From positions 496,001 through 560,000 of the forward strand of contig JAFMOC010000083.1 of assembly GCA_019802505.1 (NCBI GenBank): DNA of 64,000 bases, written 5' to 3'. This document shows positions 24,986 through 49,660 of this stretch, in pieces. This stretch comes from Corydoras sp. C115. Taxonomy: Eukaryota; Chordata; Actinopteri; Siluriformes; Callichthyidae. The translations under genes and the position numbers were made by a program. The notes beneath the pieces are model-generated. The model did no database searches. It saw only the letters and a program-made list of their open reading frames with translations, and was not told where the DNA came from. Position 1 is the first letter of the stretch. Every line of letters begins with the position of its first letter.

Positions 24986-25128
24986 GTTATGTAATGTCTT
25001 TGGATTTTGTCTTTACTATTCATGGCCATGGCCATGATTAAGGCTAATATAATTAAGGATAATTACTGCAATTTTTGCCAGATAGAATTGAGAATCTACC
25101 TCTGTTTTTTTTTACCACACCAACCTTT

Positions 25129-25442
25129 CATTCCTTCATTCATTATCTTCCTCTTAATCCCCTACTAGAGTTGCCCATGACCATCCAGGGGAGAAGGTTT
25201 TGGGAGCTGGGCAGATACACCCAAAACAGGGTGCCACTTTATCGCTGGGCACACACAAACACTATGGGGCAATTTAGAGCATTAAATTTACTTTAAATTC
25301 ATGTTTTTGAGCTGTGGGAGGAAACTGTAGAACCCAGAGGAAACCCACTCAGACACGGAGAGAACATGGAAACCACCCAGATTGGGATTCGAACCTGGAA
25401 TCCCCAGCGCTGAGAGGCAAACAGCGCTAAGAGGCCGCCTCT
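25129..25442 (-). mobile_element. S1 SINE copy, diverged
   Basis: Target duplication ACACCAACCTTT/ACACCAATCTTT at 25117-25128 and 25443-25454. One mismatch and a degraded body suggest an older insertion. Confidence 0.85.
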
Positions 25443-25553
25443 ACACCAATCTTTTTCTTTCCTTTTCAGTTTGTCTACATGGGCAGTCACATATTTAACT
25501 GATGCAAAAGAACTAAATATTAAATTATTGTCAGATCACTTTAATCATAAATT

Positions 25554-25853
25554 CATTCCTTAATTTATTATCTCCCGCTTTATCCTCTATTAGGGTCGCG
25601 GTGGGGTTCCCCATGCCCATCCAGGGGAGAACATCTCAGGCGCTGGGCAGATACACCCAGGACAGGGCGCCAATCCATCGCTGGGCACACACTCACTCAC
25701 AGAAACACTCTACATGGGGCAATTTTGAGAATTCAATTGACTTGCGCCATGTTTTTGGACTGTGGGAGGAAACCGGAGAACCCGGAGGAAACCCACGCAG
25801 ACACGGGGAGAACATGGAAACTCCACCCAGATGGGGATTCGAATCCGGCCGCC
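25554..25853 (-). mobile_element. S1 SINE copy, young
   Basis: Perfect target duplication TAATCATAAATT at 25542-25553 and 25854-25865. The SINE head is shortened (GAATCCGGCCGCC) although its body is close to consensus. Confidence 0.88.
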
Positions 25854-26299
25854 TAATCATAAATTGTCCTGTAGTATTTTAAATTCCAAACAATATAGCA
25901 GAAATTAACATAGCAGTCTCCATATAAGTCAGGTAACATGACTTAATCAATAACATAGCCGTGATTTTATTGATAGTATTTCATATTTTATCATTTTGCT
26001 TTAGGAATACGAATTTAATTATTTCTCCTGCCAATAAAGCTTATTTTGAGTTTGAGTAAAGCAACGCGTAAAGGTTGTGCCACAGCGACACCTTCAGGCT
26101 GACCGCGTTCATTATCGAGACTGGACTTGCTGGATATACCGCCACCTATCGGCCAAGTTCACATCTGTTTGTGCGTAACGATTCGGTCGATTTTTAAACC
26201 CAAAAATCAAAACGCTGATGCGTAGTTCATGAAGTACATCTGCAGGTGTAATAAATCACCACGAGGCGGCGCTGTTTAGTATTATGAGATGAGTGAAAC

Positions 26300-26593
26300 T
26301 AGCGCTGCAATTTTAAAGCACGCGTGTAACACCGTGTCGCCCGAATGGAGGAAGCGAAAGGAACTAACCAATCACGAGCTGAGGGAGAGTTCTGGCCAAT
26401 CAGCGTCAGCGATGTGAAGCGGAACACTTATGGCGCACTAATGCTCTCATTTACTTCAAAACATTGTTTGTTTACAGCTAACTAATAACCGCGGGCTCGT
26501 TTTAAGCACCGAAAAGCATCTTTACTCATTTACTCAGAAAGCATAACTCGAGCGGCTTTTCTCTGCAACCATCTGCCTGGATTTGGAAGAACA
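26300..26593 (+). promoter_or_regulatory. BAP18 promoter and 5' UTR
   Basis: CpG-enriched DNA just upstream of the BAP18 start codon. It contains two forward CCAAT boxes (26368-26372 and 26396-26400), spaced 28 bp apart, and no TATA box, as is typical of a broadly expressed gene. The transcription start is probably around 26430-26500. Confidence 0.55.
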
Positions 26594-38069
<11,476 letters not shown>

Positions 38070-40090
38070 ACCCACCATACAGTCAACTGCAAATGAAGAA
38101 ATTCGTATCAGACTGAACTTTTAGAAAGTAGTCTTGCAAAGCAGACCTTTGATTTCATCATTTTTAGAAATGCATTAATGGTCATTTTATCAAAGGTCAT
38201 GTCTATAAACACTATTCATTTTATTACAATGTAAAGTTACCCACAAAATCAGGTTAGTATAAATGATTTGCACATTTAACTACTGTTATGACCATTCATG
38301 CTTTGTTCAAGTGTTGATTAACTCAACACACTTGATGATAATAGGAAATAACTTGCAAATTATTTTTCTCATCCATTTCAAAGGATATACATTTATTTAT
38401 CATATTCAAATCATATGAATAAGATGGAAAATAAACAAGTGTGATATAGTTTGAAATATTATTTTGTGTGACATTAGAAAGTTGTTGCACTTCATGAATA
38501 TTAGTTAATACTCGGTCATATATTTTGATGTTAATTCCATTATTGTTGCATTTTACTAATCTGTAGAATCTAATTTTAGTTCTTTAAAAAGACTTTTGTA
38601 CAAATTTCTTGTCATTGCATTTTTAACAGTGTATGTTAATATTTTTTTTATCTCTAATATGGGGAATCGGACATTTTTTGCTATTAAAAGCACATGTTAC
38701 AATTCAAACTTCTGACAATCTTTTCTTAACAAAAATAAATAAATTTAGACATAAAAGGTTTTAGGCCTAGCAATATGTGTATCTTACGTGCCTCGATTGT
38801 TATTGGCTTACTTCCAAATTATGAATAAATTGTAATGTCATTGATTTAATTGTTTTATTTATATACATATTTCTATTTAATAATTCATATCAGAAACACC
38901 TTAAAGAATTACAGCATATTTAGGTGTAATAAAGGACTTACACCTTGTTGCTTATTTATTCCTTAATTGAGGAGTTACATGATATATATATAAAATAACT
39001 ACAAACATTTTAGACAATTTTAGAAGTATAAATGTTGAGTATACTTACCTTTGCAAGCCAATCTAAATTATAATATTTAAGAATTGCAAGATCCAAAAGT
39101 AAATAACATATACAAATACAGTGCAGACCTAACATTTACGGTTTGGGGCTTCCTTTTTAATTTTTATATCAAAGTATTGGTAAGTAGAATATTTATTTGG
39201 GTCAGTTGAGAGGAGTAATTTGATAATTTTAACTTTTTTTTTGTTATTGGGGCTTTTAGAACATCTTTAAAAATGAAAGTGGGCTTTAAATAAGTTTGAG
39301 AAACCATGTCCACTTAACGTTTTATAAATATCTAAACTCGGCACAGCAATTTACACTTAAAACTAAACTTTCAATGGTTATTTAATGTCCCATAAGAATG
39401 CTTTGTTAAAAATATAATCCAGATATACCATCACCTAATGAAATGAAATGGAAAAAACAGCTTTTGTTAAATCCAACCTTGTGGTGATTGTCAAATACAA
39501 CACAAGCTGTTTAATTTTAAAGATGTTTTTTAAAACAAAATGGAGTAAATCTGTGAACTTTTATTACTATTTTTACTTTGTACAAAAGTACACTACAACC
39601 TAAGGATATCAGAGTTGTTTTGAGTGATGTGTATATTCTGAATTAGGAGAAAAATATTAGTTTGACATCTGGAATAAACTGCACTGCACAATATTTATCA
39701 GCTAAATATTTTCATATATGACTTTCTTAGTGAAATTTATAATCATAAATTGCCAATGTAGCTTTGAATTTCCAAATATCCATTTAAGTTTATTATTTTC
39801 TGTATTTTGAAAGGTTCCATTTGACAATAGAATGCCAAATGCTGCAAAAAAAATGGGAATTTACAAAGATGTTACCTGCATCAGTTTGTACATTTAATTA
39901 TTTTCTATCATGCATGTGTCATCTCGGTGATCAATCCAGAAGGTGGAAGAATGTGTGTCTGACGGGAGCAGCACCAATCATACTGGCAACCCATAAAGAG
40001 GACAACTGCCAATATTGATGTGCTGCTGATGCCAAGCACACTGACACAAAGCTGCAGTCTGAGCTGTGTGGTCCAAAGATGGACAAAAAA
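38070..40090 (+). other. BAP18 3' UTR and intergenic DNA
   Basis: AT-rich. Candidate poly(A) signals for BAP18 lie near 38432 (AAAATAAACAAG), 38742 (AATAAATAAAT) and 39672 (GGAATAAACTG). No additional gene seen before the opposing poly(A) signal at 40113-40118. Confidence 0.45.
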
Positions 40091-40112
40091 GGAATAACAG
40101 AACAAAGAGTAT

Positions 40113-40118
40113 TTTATT
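40113..40118 (-). terminator. Poly(A) signal AATAAA, minus strand
   Basis: AATAAA on the minus strand followed by a TGTTCTG and T-rich element at 40100-40075, a plausible cleavage context for the unidentified transcript. Confidence 0.5.
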
Positions 40119-41869
40119 TTATCTCGAGCACAAACTCTACATAAAGACAAATGAATAAAATTTCACCCTTTTATATGATGCTCAGTGTTAAGAAATTAGC
40201 AAAACTGATGACTAGATACAATTTCTAATTATTCTGAATAATTGTGAAACAAATCCACTAAGCCATTTTGTAGTATTAAAATGTCAGTTGCAAAAAGCCA
40301 AGGTTCCCAGTAACAACACAAAATGATTTGGAGGTAAGTTTTTAACCTGCAAACCATGATGTGCTGCTAAAAGGTGCACTGGCATACTGGAAGGTAAAGT
40401 ACATGCTGATGCTCCTCATGAGAAAATGGTCATCCTAGAGGGAAAAAAAACAACACAGGGTAAGATTTTTTTTGGTGGTGAGGGTGTAATGAAGCAAAAG
40501 AACACAAAGACAGATTATTTTATTTAATGTTATTTTAAGAGGTAAAGCATGAATAATAATTAGAATGAATACTAAAAAATATATATTAAAAAAACAAAAC
40601 AATGAATAGGTTAGACATTTAAAGATTAAAAAAAATTGGAATAAATTATCTACAGTATTCTGTATTAACTAAATCCAGTTACCCCATGCACATTAATGAC
40701 AAGACATAATAATACTGTTTAAGAAAATGTGTGATTAAAATATAAAATAAATACAGTGTTAAAACTCCAGGTTATCAGTACACCAGTAAAAATGAAATTT
40801 ATACACCAGCTGAAAAGAACTAATAAATCTCAAAATGTCAAATAGCTTTAACTTAATTACATATGTACTATATTTATATATGCGATTATGAAAAATGTGA
40901 ATAGTTTTTTTATTATTATTATTATTTAACAAATAATTAGGATTTGAAGGATTTTATAGTATAAAAATAATTTACACTATAAAAAGCTTTCAAGGTGTGA
41001 CCTAGACAAAGCAAATTAAGAGGGCCTGATTCAAACTAGCTTTTTAAATAATTACAAATCTCATAAAGTTGTTAAACATTTTAACAAAAGTTGCAAAAAA
41101 TAAATAAATAAACTAAAAGTTGATGTTTAATTTTTAACAAATAGTAAAAAAAAAATGTGGCTTAAACAAATAATTCTAAAAACACACCACAATACACCAA
41201 TAAAAACGAGTGTCCTGTGCTGAATCCAATTTGCTTTACCTCCACACATCATTACATAATGTGTCCAAGTAATGACAGCAAACATTAGTTACAGCAAACT
41301 AATTAATGTTTTTTTCATTTAATAATTTAAGAACACCACCGAACACTACAATTTAACAGTCACTCTAAATATAGTTTAGGCTGCTATAAAATAGGAAGTG
41401 CATTTCTAAATTATTGTAGTTTTACTGATAAAAGATTATTGCAGTTTCAAATTAAAGCAGCACAGCTAAAGCTCGAATTATTTAGGAAAATTTTTGTTTC
41501 CATCCAGCTGTTCACCATCAGAGCAGACAAATAAGATGATATCGGGACTATAAAGAACGGTGAAAGAGAGAGTGAGAGAGCAAGAGAGAAAATAAAAAGG
41601 GTGGGGAATGAATTTGAGGGAGAGAGAAAGAGCGAACACACACTAGTCACCCACCCCAGGCCTAACTTTTCTTACCCATTCAAACCAGAGACCATTTTAG
41701 TTAAGCTTTGAATAAGAGACAAAAAAAAAAAAAGTAATGAACATACCCCTCAGCTCTTTTACATCTGCCTGTGAAACAACAAAAGAAAGGTGAAGGTGTT
41801 AAAAAGACCTGACCAAGATCCCACACTTCCACTTTAGTCAATTCTTCTAACCTGAGAACAAAAAAAATA

Positions 41870-44628
41870 CTTTTATTAAATTAACTTTAAAAATATATTA
41901 ATAATAAAAGTTGACCATCATGGATAAAATCACATTCATGGTGCCAATTAATGTTGGTCAAATTCAAATATCTTTTTTACAACTGCTTTATTATTAAATC
42001 ACAATATAAAAACGGATTATTTTGAAATAGTAAAATAATACATTAAGGCAAACTAATTCTCACATGTACTTATCAATTGCCATTCCAGGGCTTAATTTGA
42101 GGTCAAAAATACACCCACTCCTCTATGACTGAAACTCCTATTCTAAGACGGGGGTTCGAGGAGCAAAATAAATGCCTAAAAAATAAAGGTCTGTTGTCCC
42201 TCACCATCTATTTCCAGCCACCAACCCCCTTTTTTCTTTCCATCTTCCTTTTCAGACCAGCAGTCCATGCAGTGTGTAGCCTCTGCTTAGCTGTAGCTAG
42301 TGAGGCTGCCTGAGGAACTTGGTAGGCATAAAAAGCAGGGGTTGTAGCCTTTTTCCCAGGGCATCACTTTCTACAATAAAAATGAACATTTTTGGGGGGC
42401 TGGAAAAATCCCCAAAAAAATTAGTGCGTCACTCGGGGCTCCCCTTCACAAAGTGTAAAATTTGGGGACTGTTGCTTTAACCATTTTCTGGGAAAAAATT
42501 AATTTGTTGGACTTCATGTGTAGAGCGCGCCAATGCTAGCAGCTCGCGCTTACTTGATTTCTTGTACCCTTGCCAAAGCATTCACACAGCCAACGGAGAG
42601 AAAGAGAGGGAGGGGGGACAAAAGAGGGAGAAGGCTCAACTGCAGAAACAGGCAACGAGGAGAGCAACAAAAAAAAAAAAGAATGAAAAAAAAAATGTGT
42701 TGCATTTTTGTGTTACATTTTAGAATAGGCTTTCTTATAAACTTAAAACCTTACAAACATTGAAGTTTGTTACAATAATAGTTTCATTCCAGCTTCAACT
42801 CATTTTAAACTGAAATAAAAATACTAAAGCATACAGAAATACTTAATGAAGGAGAAATTAAGTACCGACGCTAACTGGGAATTAAACTGCTTTTCTGGTT
42901 TTGTGTTTATAGCACAAGTAGAGCAGTACAGTCTTGGCTTCATGTACAGCACTGCAGGCTGAGCATAGAACATGACTAATCACAAAATCTGAAGAAATCA
43001 TTGATCTGGTTTTACAGTTAGCTTTGAGTACACAGGCAGACAAGACGTCTCCGAATTATACAGAACTAAAAAGCAACACCCAAAGAAATAAAAGTCTCAC
43101 AATTCAGCTGAATGAAAAAAAATCCCCAAAGAAGCCGATAGCATATAAGCAGTGTTAAACAGATTAACACCCAGCTGACCGAGTCACCTAAATGATCACA
43201 CTATTACAATAGACTGTAGTAAAATAAGCACACACCACAGGTGAAACTTATGTGTTTGTTAAAAAAAAAACTACATACACTGATGATGCTTTGCATTGCA
43301 TTCATGCTTTATACCTTCATTCTGTGCATTCTTATCCTCAAAGCAGTATCTCTTTCAGCTAAACCCAAGTCTTCACTAAACCTCAATAACCACAGACAAA
43401 AACAGGAAGACTAAAAAGAGTCCAGGGACAGAACAGCTTAAATGGCCCAGGCCTTAACTACTTAACATTTTCACTTAAAACACTAGTTTAGGTAGGCTTC
43501 ATTTTAGTATATTTTTTTAACTTGGACACAAAGTGGAAATTAATGTAGGAGCCCATAAGAATTGTCAATGACTTTAAAATGACAATGCAGCAGTTAAATG
43601 GAGGAAAAGTGCCAGGCAGTGTATTCAAGACATTCAGCATGTAAAATATCTACTGCACTACATCCTGTTTGTTATAAGAAAAAACACAATTTTCACATTA
43701 ACAAACTTTCTATCATGTACCATCTTGCTTATATTAAGTACAATGTGTTATAATATAAAAATATACCAAAAAGTTATAATCTAAAATATAACATCGATCA
43801 GGTAAACATTTTGATGAGATGATTGTGTTTGTATCTAAAAAAGGAAAAGCTTAAAAGCAATAAAATAAAATCTGAAATAACCTCTATTTTGCTATATCTA
43901 AAACCCATCAATTTGTAGTCAGTAAATCATTATTGCACCTTATCACATTTTTCCATCTTGTGTGCACATTATTTATTTTTAACAAATTGTTTAAACTAAA
44001 TCTTTTAAATCATGCTGTTTGTGCTTAGTGCCTCTTTTACAGTATTTTTGGGTAATGAGTCCGACAACCCCACAGATATTTCTAATAAATAAAATGTCCC
44101 CTCTTATGCAAAAGTGTAGACATCTTTACTTAAATAATCTGTCTGTTCATTTTCTAAATGTCATCAGTTAATGCAGTTCTTCATGGGGAAACATTTTAAA
44201 ATATATTTTAAATATCTTTACATTTTAAATTCTATAAATAACAAGCAATTGTAACTTAAATACAAATGTGGAAATATTTATTGACTTGAGAGTATATTAA
44301 CTTATTTTTACACAAACTATGACGATTTACTAGCATTCTGAATCTTTTGCAAAACGCATCATGTATGACTACACTTGTGTATTAAGTGTACACATGCCAC
44401 ATAGCACTTGTGAGAATTTTTTTTTAAATACTGTAATGTAATAGTATATCCAAATTTAACGTCATAACATTTTCGAGTTATATGTCAAATTATAGACAAG
44501 TAAAAAAGAAAATTTAAACTCCATTTACCAAAAAATTTACCCTGCTATTAATGTCTGAGTGCTTAATAATTTTTTTTTTTTAATTAAATTGTGTTAATCA
44601 TATTAGTTATGGATGCTTAGCATATGCT

Positions 44629-44696
<68 letters not shown>

Positions 44697-46000
44697 AACA
44701 ACCTTAAACCTAGCAAATATCAGCAAAGGCCTCGTTCACAGTGACTGTACCATTGTATAGAATGGCCTGTGTAAGTGGGTGGGACTGGGCAGTACATGGA
44801 TCTAGTTCTCTGTATATTTACGGTAGAAAAAGTATTCTGAAAGAGGGTGCAAACAGTAAAACCATCGCACAAACCAGTACAGCATATAAATTTAAAATCA
44901 CGTTATACAGGCTACTCAAAAACCAGTGACACATCCAGCAATACCCACGCCATCATCATAACCAAGATCTTCATTTTAATTTAGTGCATTCGCAAAGATC
45001 ATTATATAAACGCCAAACGACATTTAACACTACCTGCACACAGAGATTGTTAGCATGTAGTGAAGTGGAAGGGAAAAAAAACAATATCCAGTAAAAGCTG
45101 ATATTTGTTAGTAAATCCGATCATTCTATTTAAAACACGTTGTAAATCGGGGTCGCTGAGGGATCCTGTGCCAGGTTAGTTAGGGGAAAGGAAAGGAACA
45201 GGGAATGTCTGACGACGCCGAAAGAACAAATGTCAAAACCTTATAAATCAAATTCAATTCTGCTTTATAGACTGATTACACTACACGAAATGCCATAGTG
45301 GTGAACGTGGTGAGGAAACGGCAAGAAGAAGGCATAATAAATACAGGGTCTGGACAGAAGCAGCAGAGGAAAGTTTTACAGTCAAAGCGAACACAACCAA
45401 ACACTCCGGAGGTATTACTACATCTGTGAGGACCTCATGTGCGCCTGAATAACGCCAGCCTTCTGTGCAAACTAACATTTGCCGCAGGAATAAAGAAAAA
45501 GTTATAAAGTATGATTTAAAAAAATATATTGTCATAATTATCATTTAAATGTTTATTCTTGCAAATACTAGCAAACTATTCGTACGGTACTAATTTATAG
45601 CAGGGGATACTGCTACATTTGCAGGAGCATAAGGTTTTTATGTAACTAGCAAAAGTGACGGACGGACACACACCCACAGACAGACAGACAGACACACGGT
45701 TCTTGAACAGTTTACTCATTAGCTCTAACCTACTAGTAAACGGAGGTCTAGAACTGACATCCTCAAATCAACGCTACATTTAAATGAAGTTAAATTTGTA
45801 ATTAAACTACACGCTAAAATAAGAAATGATTATATTTCGACATAAATTCCTTTTATTTTTTGAGTCTGGAGCTCATTCCTATTCCTTTGACCAAGTGCTA
45901 ACTATCAAAGCTTATCAATAATCATCGTTGTGAAAGAAGCCCCTAAATCAATAAATAAACATCAAGGTGTATCGCGAAGTAAAATATTAATTTTAAACAG
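41870..46000. other. AT-rich DNA between inferred exons
   Basis: Mostly AT-rich with no identified repeats except (TG)n at 44634-44693. A pyrimidine-rich, GC-richer patch on the minus strand (42670-42530) ends in a possible donor GTAAGC and might hold another exon. I cannot support a reading frame there. Confidence 0.35.
44634..44693. repeat. (TG)n microsatellite
   Basis: About 30 TG dinucleotides, close to perfect. Confidence 0.95.
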
Positions 46001-46079
46001 CTGCCTCTTATAGTTGAGGGAAAAATATTTACCTTTATAAATTGCTCTCCTCTGGGTCAATGCAGCCAATACGTGGTGT

Positions 46080-46620
46080 AGAATATTTAGTTAAAGTGAG
46101 CAGAATGCGGCGGATAAAAAGGAAAATCTTAATTTAGTGGATAAGGGAGATACATTCTCTCTTGACTCTGGAGTTTGAAAATGGCGCCAAGGCAGCAGCG
46201 CTGCGCCTCTACTCTCCGATGACACGAGGCAAAGGGGAAAAAAATAAATATAAATTTCCTTCTATCATTTTTTTTAGTTTTAACGAACCAGTGACTTGTA
46301 CTTTCCATAATACTAACGAATTCGGCGGAATAACGCACAAATATAGGCGCTGGGAATTTTTAAATATTTTTTGTTTAATTATTTTAACGGTCAGAGATGA
46401 CTTGTGCCGCGGTGCAGGTCGGGAACGAACCCCGGCTGGTTTTGGTTTGAATTTCCATACTGGAAGCAACGGATGTTCCCTGTGTCGCCACCTGTCGGAC
46501 AAAGTGCGTGCTGCAGTGGACAGGGCAGCAGCACAAGGCAGAAAGTCTGCTTCAAAACTTCAAACTGCAGATCAAATCAGATCAGACGTCGTCGGTGCCA
46601 CAAACGAACCCCATTTTACC
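46080..46620 (-). promoter_or_regulatory. Probable CpG-rich promoter for the minus-strand unit
   Basis: GC content rises here. A YY1-type motif (AAAATGGCGCC at about 46177-46187) sits near the probable start, and a donor-like AAAG|GTAAAT follows at about 46032 on the minus strand. A 173-codon frame is open on the + strand (46162-46683), but it has no recognisable domain and overlaps the GC-rich patch; I regard it as chance. Confidence 0.4.
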
Positions 46621-47216
46621 TTTCCGAGATTTAAAATAGGGGGGAATGACATGACTTCTGAATTTAGTAGACATGGCCATTAAATTATACCTTTCACTGA
46701 ACATAGGGACTCATAGGAACATAGGAATTGTTATGTTTACATCACATTTTGTCATCCAGCAAATGCTGTTATGTAAAACGACTTGAAGTGGTGGAAAAAC
46801 ACAAGTTAAGGACTAACCAGCTGAGCTGCAGTGATCAATCCTGATCATTTGCAGATTTGCAAATGCCTAGACTTTTCCAACCATGTTTTTTTTTAATAGC
46901 AACTGCTTCCAGAAGAGATGAGTCTTTATAATAATGCATTATGCTCAGCATATACAGTGTTAGGAATATCATTTAAAGACATGAGGTGGAGATATACACT
47001 GGGATCAGGTTGATGGACAGAGTCAGCCAGACAGACTAATGGAGGCAACACATGAAAGGATCAGGTTGTGATGAATCGAAGATTTTGCTGGAATGATAAC
47101 TGTTATTGGAAAAACAGTTACAAGGAAAACCATATGACTGAGCACAAAGAGACCATGTACAATGTAAAGCAAAGTGGATCAAGTACTGAACCCAGGGCAC
47201 TCAAGTGTTAGGTTTG

Positions 47217-48698
47217 TAAGATTTAGAAACATCTGTTAAAATAGTGTTAAAAGATAAACATTTAAGAATTAACAAATAATTAGATGATTAAAAACTAGGT
47301 GTTCATTATAGTAGGTATTAAATAAAAATAGGTCCATAAAGTATATTTCCAGTTCCAAATAAATTTATATAAGTAGACCCTACATGATCATCCATCCATT
47401 ATCTTCCGCTTTATCTACTAGGAACGTGGGGGGGTTCCCCATGCCCATCCAGGGGAGAATGTTTTGGGCACTGGGCAGATACACCCAGGGCAGGGTGCCA
47501 ATCATCGATGGGCACACTCTCACTCACACAAACACACACAAACACACTCTATATGGGTGATCCATGTTTTTGAAATGTGGGAGGAAACTGGAGAACCTGG
47601 AGTAAATCCACGCGGACAAAGGGAGAACATGAAAACAATCGGAACGTAAATCGGTGAGCGTGGTAACCACTTAGCCACCATGCCACTCACCATACATAAT
47701 TAGATCCAGTTTAATTATTTTATCACTAAAATCTTTATTTTTTATAGACATGCCTTAGAATACAAAGACAAGGAAGTCCAGAGCTGTGAAAAGTAAAGAA
47801 TATATCATAAAGCAATGTCCCATGTGCTCTGAGATGAGACAACATAACATCCAAACTTGTTGTTGATTCTTCTTTCAGAAAAAATATTGTTACCTGTTTT
47901 GAACCATTCATTTTTTTCAGTTTTTCAGTTTTGGGACTTCATATATGCACTAGGTCTTCTACGTGAGAAGAAAAATAATGTTTTATGGAAAGATAAAATC
48001 AAAACAGACCTGAGACTATTTATGTTAAGAGGAAAAAACACTGCATTCGATCATAAAAATCTCACTTCATATGTGAAACATGTAATTACTGACTTATATT
48101 GTTCACTTTGTAAGTTGCTTTGGATAAAAGGATCTACTAAATGACCAAATGTAATGTAATGTAATTTAAATGTAAACATGGTGGTTGTAGTGTCATTCAT
48201 CTGGGCCAGATTTGCTATCATTGATAAAACTATAAGATCTGAAGAGATTAAATTAAATACAATATTTGAAAGTATTAGTGATCCTCAGGCTCAAAATACA
48301 ATTCACCATTTCATCAATAAGTTAAATCTAATAAAAATACATATTTTTCTTTATTCATGGTGTAGTTTTAAATGATCATCATTTAGAGAACATGACTCTA
48401 TCTTTCTTTTTTTCTTAATTTCAATAGTATTATCTCAAATTATATTTTCTTAACGAATCCTAGAACATGCTGATAATGTGTTATTGTAATAGTGTTAGTA
48501 TAAATGTTTGGCATATAGCAATAAATAACAAACAATTATTTAACTTATTTTAATTTATTTGGAACTGGAAATATACTTTATGGACATTTTTATTTAACAC
48601 CTGCCATAATGAACACATAGTTTCTAATCACCTAGTTATTAGTTAATTCTTAAATGTTTATCTTTTAACATTATTTTAACAGATATTTCTAAATCTTA
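47217..48698. mobile_element. Element bounded by about 157-bp inverted repeats
   Basis: The left arm (47217-47375, starting TAAGATTTAGAAACATCTGT) and the right arm (48542-48698, ending ACAGATATTTCTAAATCTTA) are inverted copies with roughly 90 percent identity by eye. The interior has an S1 SINE at 47389-47690 and an R3-type repeat piece at 48105-48170, with no transposase. It looks like a non-autonomous DNA transposon with long inverted ends, or an inverted duplication. Confidence 0.7.
47389..47690 (-). mobile_element. S1 SINE copy inside inverted-repeat element
   Basis: Diverged minus-oriented copy; starts at CATCCATCCATTATCTTCCGC and ends near CACCATGCCAC. Flanks (CTACATGAT / CATACATAAT) resemble a decayed target duplication. 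Confidence 0.75.
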
Positions 48699-48699
48699 A

Positions 48700-49189
48700 A
48701 ATATTTTATCAGGAGTGATGCTTTTTTCAATTAATAGTACAATGATCATAAAAATATTATGGGATGTTTATACTGGGCAAACTTTCCATTTTGGCAGCAT
48801 CTCTCTTGATGTAAAGCTTACTCATTAACCAAGCCCTAATGACAGTATTTATGAGGCTGAGGTTCACCATGAAGCAGAAGCAATTGCTTAATTTTTTCTA
48901 AAATAATGAACGAAGGTTGTTAAATCCAAATAACACTATCAAGCCTGCAAACACAAACCTTATTTTCAGCAAAGGTAAAGTGCTAAAACTCAAATGTAAT
49001 TTGTTACTTGAGGACAAAAAGGCAAATAAATGTTATTTCGAGTTCTTAATAATGAACTTTATTCTATCTGGTAAATATAAACAAATTAAGAAATTGATGC
49101 CTGCAACATGGTGTTTTGACCTCATGGTCTTTTCTTTTAATTATTGCCCATTTTTGCTGTATACAAGAAATTAGCTGCTTAAAGAATTA
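48700..49189. other. AT-rich intergenic DNA
   Basis: No supported gene. A word near 49155 (TTTGCTGTATACAAGA) resembles part of the decayed transposon at 23360-23745. Confidence 0.35.
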
Positions 49190-49660
49190 AGCTGCTGGGA
49201 GAACATTTCAGACGCTGGGCAGAAACATCCAGGAAAGTGTGCCAATCTATTGCTGGGCAGAGTGACTCTCACAGACAGGCACATTATATGGGGACAATTT
49301 TAGACGGGCAATTTAAAACGGCCAATTTACCTTGAATCCAGGCATGCCACTACGCCATTGTGCCGCCCTGGTCTATAATGGAAGCACTTCAAAAGTTGTA
49401 GTAAAACGGGTAGGCCTGAGTGTTACACAGTATGGGGTGGTCCCCATGCCCATGCGGGGGAGAACATAATAAAAAAACATCTATTTCTAGGCACACTCTC
49501 TCACACAGAGACCCACTATACGGGGCAATTTAGAGCATTACATTTTCCTTAAATCCATGTTTTTATACTGTGGGAGGAAACCCATGCATACATGGGAACA
49601 CGAGAACATGGAAGCTCCATCCAGATTGGGATTCAAACCTGGATTCAATCCATTACAAAC
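49190..49660 (-). mobile_element. Two decayed S1 SINE fragments
   Basis: Fragment one spans about 49190-49370 (GAGAACATTTCAGACGCTGG to GTGCCGCCC). Fragment two spans about 49434-49660 (CCCCATGCCCATGCGGGGGA to GATTCAAACCTGGATTC). Both are minus-oriented and clearly older than the copies with perfect target duplications. Confidence 0.7.

Larger units (their letters stand above)
40110..46030 (-). other. Unidentified minus-strand transcription unit (exons inferred)
   Basis: Several spliced-exon signals line up on the minus strand. There is a strong acceptor (TTTTTTTTCCCTCTAG) before 40434, with a terminal exon continuing to an AATAAA at 40113-40118. A 22-nt microexon candidate lies at 41768-41747 between TTTGTTGTTTCACAG and GTATGT. 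A 38-nt exon candidate lies at 41851-41814 after TTTTTTTGTTCTCAG. Joined, one frame reads LEELTKVEVWDLG, CKRAEG, MTIFS and stops; with the alternative donor (exon low end 41809) the C-terminus differs. A frame through the terminal exon alone stays open for 30 codons (DDHFLMRSISMYFTFQ start). A noncoding first exon with donor GTAAAT may end at 46032. I do not recognise the product. It could be a small coding gene or a spliced noncoding RNA. Its 3' end faces BAP18. Confidence 0.35.

Noticed and set aside
41456..41480. miR-15/195/497-type seed (AGCAGCACA) near BAP18
   Set aside because: In mammals miR-195/497 lie near this locus, but the bases after the seed do not match and I saw no hairpin; no microRNA is supported in the window.
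46162..46683. 173-codon open frame on the + strand
   Set aside because: It overlaps a CpG-rich promoter-like patch, has no recognisable domain, and no splice or poly(A) context; likely open by chance.
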